Part shown: one piece after another, positions 60,590 through 64,000 of the stretch | Position numbering within the stretch: position 1 is the stretch's first letter | Layout: every line of letters begins with the position of its first letter | NCBI GenBank assembly: GCA_024734555.1 | Contig: JANPWX010000030.1 | Span: forward strand, 833,636 to 897,635 | Reading direction: 5' to 3' | Origin: Trochalopteron elliotii | Taxonomy: Eukaryota > Chordata > Aves > Passeriformes > Leiothrichidae | Length of the DNA: 64,000 nt | Notes under the pieces: generated by a model | The model's input: the letters and a program-made list of their open reading frames with translations, nothing else | The model's database searches: none | What the model was told of the DNA's origin: nothing | Made by a program: the position numbers and the translations under genes

Positions 60590-62199
60590 CACACATGCAC
60601 CTATGTACATGTGCACACATTACAAGCCAGCATTCCTGCAAACAAACTCAAATGTTTGGAAGCAGCAGGTAAAGTGTGTTTGTGCACCTTTAGTTCAAGC
60701 AGCCCTGTCTGTATGCATTCTAATGCATGGTGCTTAAACAAACTCAGCAGTTTAAAACTGCAGCCCGTGGAGCATATGGACAGTGCAATCTTTGAAAGGA
60801 TTTTCATCTGGCAACATCTTGGTGGAATATGGTTCATCCCAGGAATAAAGCACACTGGGTTTTAAGTTCCTTCCCCCAAGTGCACGGAGAACAAGGGCTT
60901 CTGAAGGCATTATCACTGGAGTATTTTAACATGAGGAACAGCTCATTTAGCCCTTGCCTCATTGTCAGAAATCTTTACTTGAGGCTGAAAAGTAGCATGA
61001 GAGATTGTTAGCCTGAACCATTATAGTCTGGCAGACATAACCAATGGCAAACAGCATTGTATAATGGTGTCAGCAGCTTTAGGAGTTAGCTGGTGCTACT
61101 CAGTCTGTATTTAATTGTACAGTGAGTTTGACTCTCTGATTAGGCTCTACTCCTGTATCCCAGCAAACAGCTGAAATATTGTCTCCTGCCTTAAATGAGA
61201 GGACGATCAGGCTTTAAAGAAAGGGGCTCTTATTTTTTGCAAAGCTGTACTCAATGAGCATGTTTTGGAAATACATCAGCATGACCTTTCAGCAATGTGC
61301 CAAAAAATGGGAAAAAAAGGGAAAGACTTTGGGAACTGCCAACCAGGAAACATTGTTTTGTTTGTTTAAAAAAGAAAACCAGAAACCCGTCCAAGAATTT
61401 TTGTGTAAGTTAGAGACTAAGTCACTCTCCTTTATAATCACTCATCTTTTTCTGGATACTGTATTTTCAGTGAGGGTAGATAAAATCTGGCAACATGCTC
61501 ATTGGCTCTGTGTTTGGATTCAGTCCCCTTGACACTCATCTGCCTCCATAAACTTTCATCTCCTAAACTCAAAGCAAGTTCACCCAGGAAAAGAAAAAGA
61601 GGGAAGGGGGCTGGGGCGAAGGCTGGTGAGCGGCACAATAAAAATCCAAATTGCAGCTTTTGCCATTTCTCAATGAAGAAAACATTAGCAATGGCCAAGA
61701 AGTGCAATAAAATGCCATAAATCACCCAGCTTTTATTTCCTGTATGTGAGCCCTACATAAAGATGAATTTCTGGCAATTTCTAGATACACACAGGTTTTG
61801 CAAGTGTGATTATTTCTTCAGGTTGTATTGCACTGAGTAATTTCAAAACATGTGCAGAGAGTGAATTGAAGAGAGACCAAAAGGTGAAACGCCATACATA
61901 TATACACTACTCCTTCCCCCTGCTCCCTTCCCCCTGTGCTGGCTGTTTTGCAGCATCAGCCTTCCATGCATCATCAGCTCTCTACAAGCGGTGGAAACCC
62001 CCTCCCTGCAAGTCAGAGGCCTTGTGCAAAGCCATAGGATTTGGCAATCCGAAAAGCACTCTGGTGCATTTCTTATTCTCCTCCTCCCCCCTGTTTACAT
62101 TCCAGCTCATTTCTCATTTTCCATGGGAAAGAAAGAGATACTAGCAGGTATAACCAGAGGCCCTTTAAATATTTCCTGATTCCTGCTTGCTAATGGGAC
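60586..62199. other. Unique non-coding sequence, no gene seen
   Basis: A frame of 112 codons (61,806-62,144 plus) and a 95-codon minus frame (61,438-61,725) lack domains and have overlapping rivals on the other strand. No RNA gene or repeat family was recognised. Confidence 0.5.
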
Positions 62200-62570
62200 C
62201 CTGCAACTGCGTTTTACAGAGTTTCTCACACAATGTACTTTTAATAGTAGCATAACTTTTATTGAAGATTTGTTAAAGAGGGGGAAAAAGTTAAAAATAA
62301 AATATTATTTAATGTTAATTGCTAATGTAAAGTGGAATAACTGCCATTTTGTTAAACACTAGCAAGTCTGACAAACCCAGTCTTCCAATTTTACTTGGAG
62401 CTTGGTAATTTTTCTTAGGTGACTGTTCAAAGGGTTTAGACCCCAATTTAATTCACTTTAAGGCTTATTTTAATTTCATAGGTAATTAGAGATACTTTTC
62501 TTCATGTTAAACATACCTGATGTCACAGAATGACAACGAAATCCCCAACAGCCAATGTTTAAATGGGACA
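62200..62570. promoter_or_regulatory. Candidate conserved non-coding element, AT-rich
   Basis: A long AT-rich block without simple repeats and without an open frame. It has several homeodomain-type cores, for example TTAATTGCTAATG at about 62,313 and ATAGGTAATTAGAG at about 62,480. Such texture is frequent in conserved enhancers near developmental genes. It lies 1-2 kb from CpG-richer DNA at the right edge. Evidence is compositional only. Confidence 0.3.
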
Positions 62571-62639
62571 TATTAAAACACTCCCCCCCACACACTTTAT
62601 GCCCCCTCTAGCTTCACCAGTTGGCTAGTAAGCACTGAG

Positions 62640-62736
62640 CTAAATTTTGCCTCAGTGACACATATGCAGCCAGCCTCCCCCCGACCTTAATGAGAGTTCT
62701 GTGCCTACGTCTAAGGGCAGAATTTGACCCATTTTT
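62640..62736. repeat. Old palindromic-ended amniote repeat
   Basis: Starts TAAATTTTGCCTCAGTGACA and ends AAGGGCAGAATTTGACCC, so its two ends are imperfect reverse complements (AAATTTTGCC / GGCAGAATTT). The middle reads CATATGCAGCC and CCTTAATGAGAGTTCTGTG. This layout recalls an old sauropsid repeat reading AATTCTGCCCTCAGTTACAC, TCCATTGAAGTCAATGGAGT and GGCAGAATTTGGCCC. The inverted ends suggest a non-autonomous DNA-transposon type, but the class is not proven. Confidence 0.5.
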
Positions 62737-62879
62737 TCCCAGGGTGGTAAGGGGCTCAGATGCATCTTCCTTCTCCTATTTTGCTCTGCTGATGGATGAG
62801 TGCAGCGCACCAGCACAAACAATTGTGGTATAGATCCTAAACATAAATGCGATGTTAATTTCAAGGTCTATTAGCAGCA

Positions 62880-63020
62880 CCACGAAAAAAAAAATAAATG
62901 TTTGACAGGACAAAATCTGCAGGGGAAAAGAAAACATTATTCTCAAGCTTCAGGGAGGTTATTATTACAAACAATGGAGAATCGATAAATTATATTTAAC
63001 ACTATTAAAGGCAGTTGACA
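62880..63020. promoter_or_regulatory. Candidate conserved non-coding element with SOX-like site
   Basis: Contains ATTACAAACAATGGAGAATC, which includes AACAATGG, the classic HMG/SOX binding core, next to ATCGATAAATTATATTTAAC. The block is non-repetitive and non-coding. Binding is inferred only from the motif, which occurs by chance every few kilobases. Confidence 0.25.
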
Positions 63021-63639
63021 GTGTTCCTTTGAGTGAGCACACCGAGGTCCCGAACACCGTGTGACTGCTGCCCGAGTGCCCAGAGCTTTCTAGCTCACCA
63101 TCGGGTCACGTTGGGAACACTCTGCACAGCATTTGTGGAAGGGCGGCTGGAAAGTGCACTGTGCTCAGCACACACGCACACGCAGAGATCAATAAACTGA
63201 AACACAGTCTTCCCCCCCCTCCCCCCGAGCTTGTTTTGCTTAATTTCTGAGTTGGTGAAGTGGGCTGCTGCGCACTCTCAGGGTTGTTTTTTGTTTCATT
63301 TGAAAGCAAGTGGAAAGGCAAAAGCAAACAGGGTTTTGGCTACGAAAGGATGACCTTCCTTGTAAAGAATTTAAGTCTTTTTAACTTCAGAGGGGAATGA
63401 GGCAGGAATGCTGTTTGTATCTGAACACTAACATGGTGAAGGGGAGTGGGGGGAGGGAAGCGGCATCTTCCTCCTATCACTTCGGTGCTTTCAAAGATCC
63501 CCATTTCCCAGAAGTACTTCTGTAGCAGGATAATGCAATTATTAGCAGCTGTTAAAACAAACAACAAACAAAAACAAAACCAAAAAGCACAGGCCAGGAC
63601 TGGCATGTCTGCACATGCCTGAATGCTCTGCCCATTACA
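63021..63639. other. Non-coding sequence with C-rich and G-rich runs
   Basis: A C-rich run (TTCCCCCCCCTCCCCCCG) lies near 63,210-63,227 and a G-rich run (GGGGAGTGGGGGGAGGG) near 63,441-63,457, facing each other across about 230 bases. CpG frequency starts to rise at 63,030-63,115. Overlapping minus frames of 73 and 136 codons have no domain. Confidence 0.5.
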
Positions 63640-63850
63640 GTGAAAACTCAGGAGAGGCCCCTTTTCCTTTCCTTCCCCTTCCCTGCTCGGGTTCAGGCCT
63701 GGCCGAGCCGCAGCGCGGAACAGCAGGGCGAAAACTGCGGCCAGAGGCATTTATTTTCATCCACTCACGTTATGAATGCCGAACACTCCTCCATTTGATG
63801 AGTGGAGCATTGATTCTTTTGCTTCTCGAACACGCTCTCCCGTAAACAAA
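63640..63850. promoter_or_regulatory. CpG-enriched segment near right edge
   Basis: CTGGCCGAGCCGCAGCGCGG and nearby GGGCGAAAACTGCGGCC raise CpG density well above the surrounding sequence, although the patch is short. CpGs continue more sparsely to about 63,895. It may be the shoulder of a CpG island or promoter beyond the window, or an isolated GC-rich patch. No exon boundary could be set. Confidence 0.45.
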
Positions 63851-64000
63851 GGGCAGAGGAGATGACTTGTTTCAGATTTAGAGAAACACGCCAACAAATG
63901 GAACAACAGAAGGAACAAATGCAAAAACTTCCACGCTTTTAAGGAGGAATATGGGGAGAGGGGGGAAAGAGGTTAAATGATTGTTTGCTCTGGTGGCTTT

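Noticed and set aside
1..64000. CRISPR array, operon, phage or other prokaryotic system
   Set aside because: Repeat content, CpG depletion and lack of gene density are those of a vertebrate nuclear genome; no regularly spaced repeats or linked coding genes are present.
1..64000. Endogenous retrovirus or solo LTR
   Set aside because: No primer-binding site, paired long terminal repeats or retroviral protein motifs were noticed. A library search could still find short solo LTRs.

Overview
This window looks like nuclear DNA from a bird. The main evidence is the set of interspersed repeats. There are several CR1 LINE fragments of very different ages in both orientations, and their ends and reverse-transcriptase region follow the CR1 pattern typical of avian genomes: a 3' end that reads like TTCCAACCCCAACAATACCGTGATTCTGTGA in the sense direction, or TCATGGAATGGG-like in antisense. 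There are also several worn MIR/CORE-SINE copies and other old amniote repeats. Base composition is AT-rich and uneven, with simple repeats such as (TTTTA)n, (CA)n, (TA)n and long T runs. I see no operons, prokaryotic genes, rRNA, tRNA, CRISPR array or endogenous retrovirus.

I could not support any host protein-coding gene. The open frames are short and stop-limited, as expected by chance in AT-rich vertebrate DNA, and none has recognisable domains, except a short open stretch that is the decayed C-terminal end of a CR1 ORF2 (47,795-48,079). The window is best read as intergenic or deep intronic sequence. The left edge (1-560) is a CpG island that probably belongs to a promoter or first exon centred outside the window. 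The right edge (about 63,640-63,850) becomes CpG-richer again.

Layout. 1-560 CpG island. 561-9,300 mostly unique sequence with one sense MIR (about 6,960) and small tandem duplications. 9,300-9,960 an old antisense CR1/L3-type LINE covering the RT region. 12,211-12,425 a second antisense LINE 3' end. 16,284-16,349 a perfect (TTTTA)n array. 24,221-25,430 two antisense LINE-type pieces. 28,641-28,740 sense MIR. 33,440-34,660 an old sense CR1/L3 RT region that is interrupted by about 430 bp ending in an A tract. 41,939-43,350 an unusual block: a 38-nt T run, two G-quadruplex motifs and a stretch that resembles conserved non-coding DNA. 43,935-44,050 antisense MIR. 45,070-45,205 a very old amniote repeat. 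47,795-48,150 the best-preserved CR1 3' end. 52,085-52,160 another CR1 3' tip. 60,370-60,490 antisense MIR, followed by a (CA)n array. 62,200-63,020 candidate conserved non-coding DNA with an embedded palindromic old repeat.

No set of genes working together is present, and I found no support for a new biological system. The most useful leads are the 42-43.4 kb and 62.2-63 kb blocks as candidate regulatory DNA, and the interrupted LINE at 33.4-34.7 kb. All repeat family assignments come from remembered consensus patterns, not from a database search.
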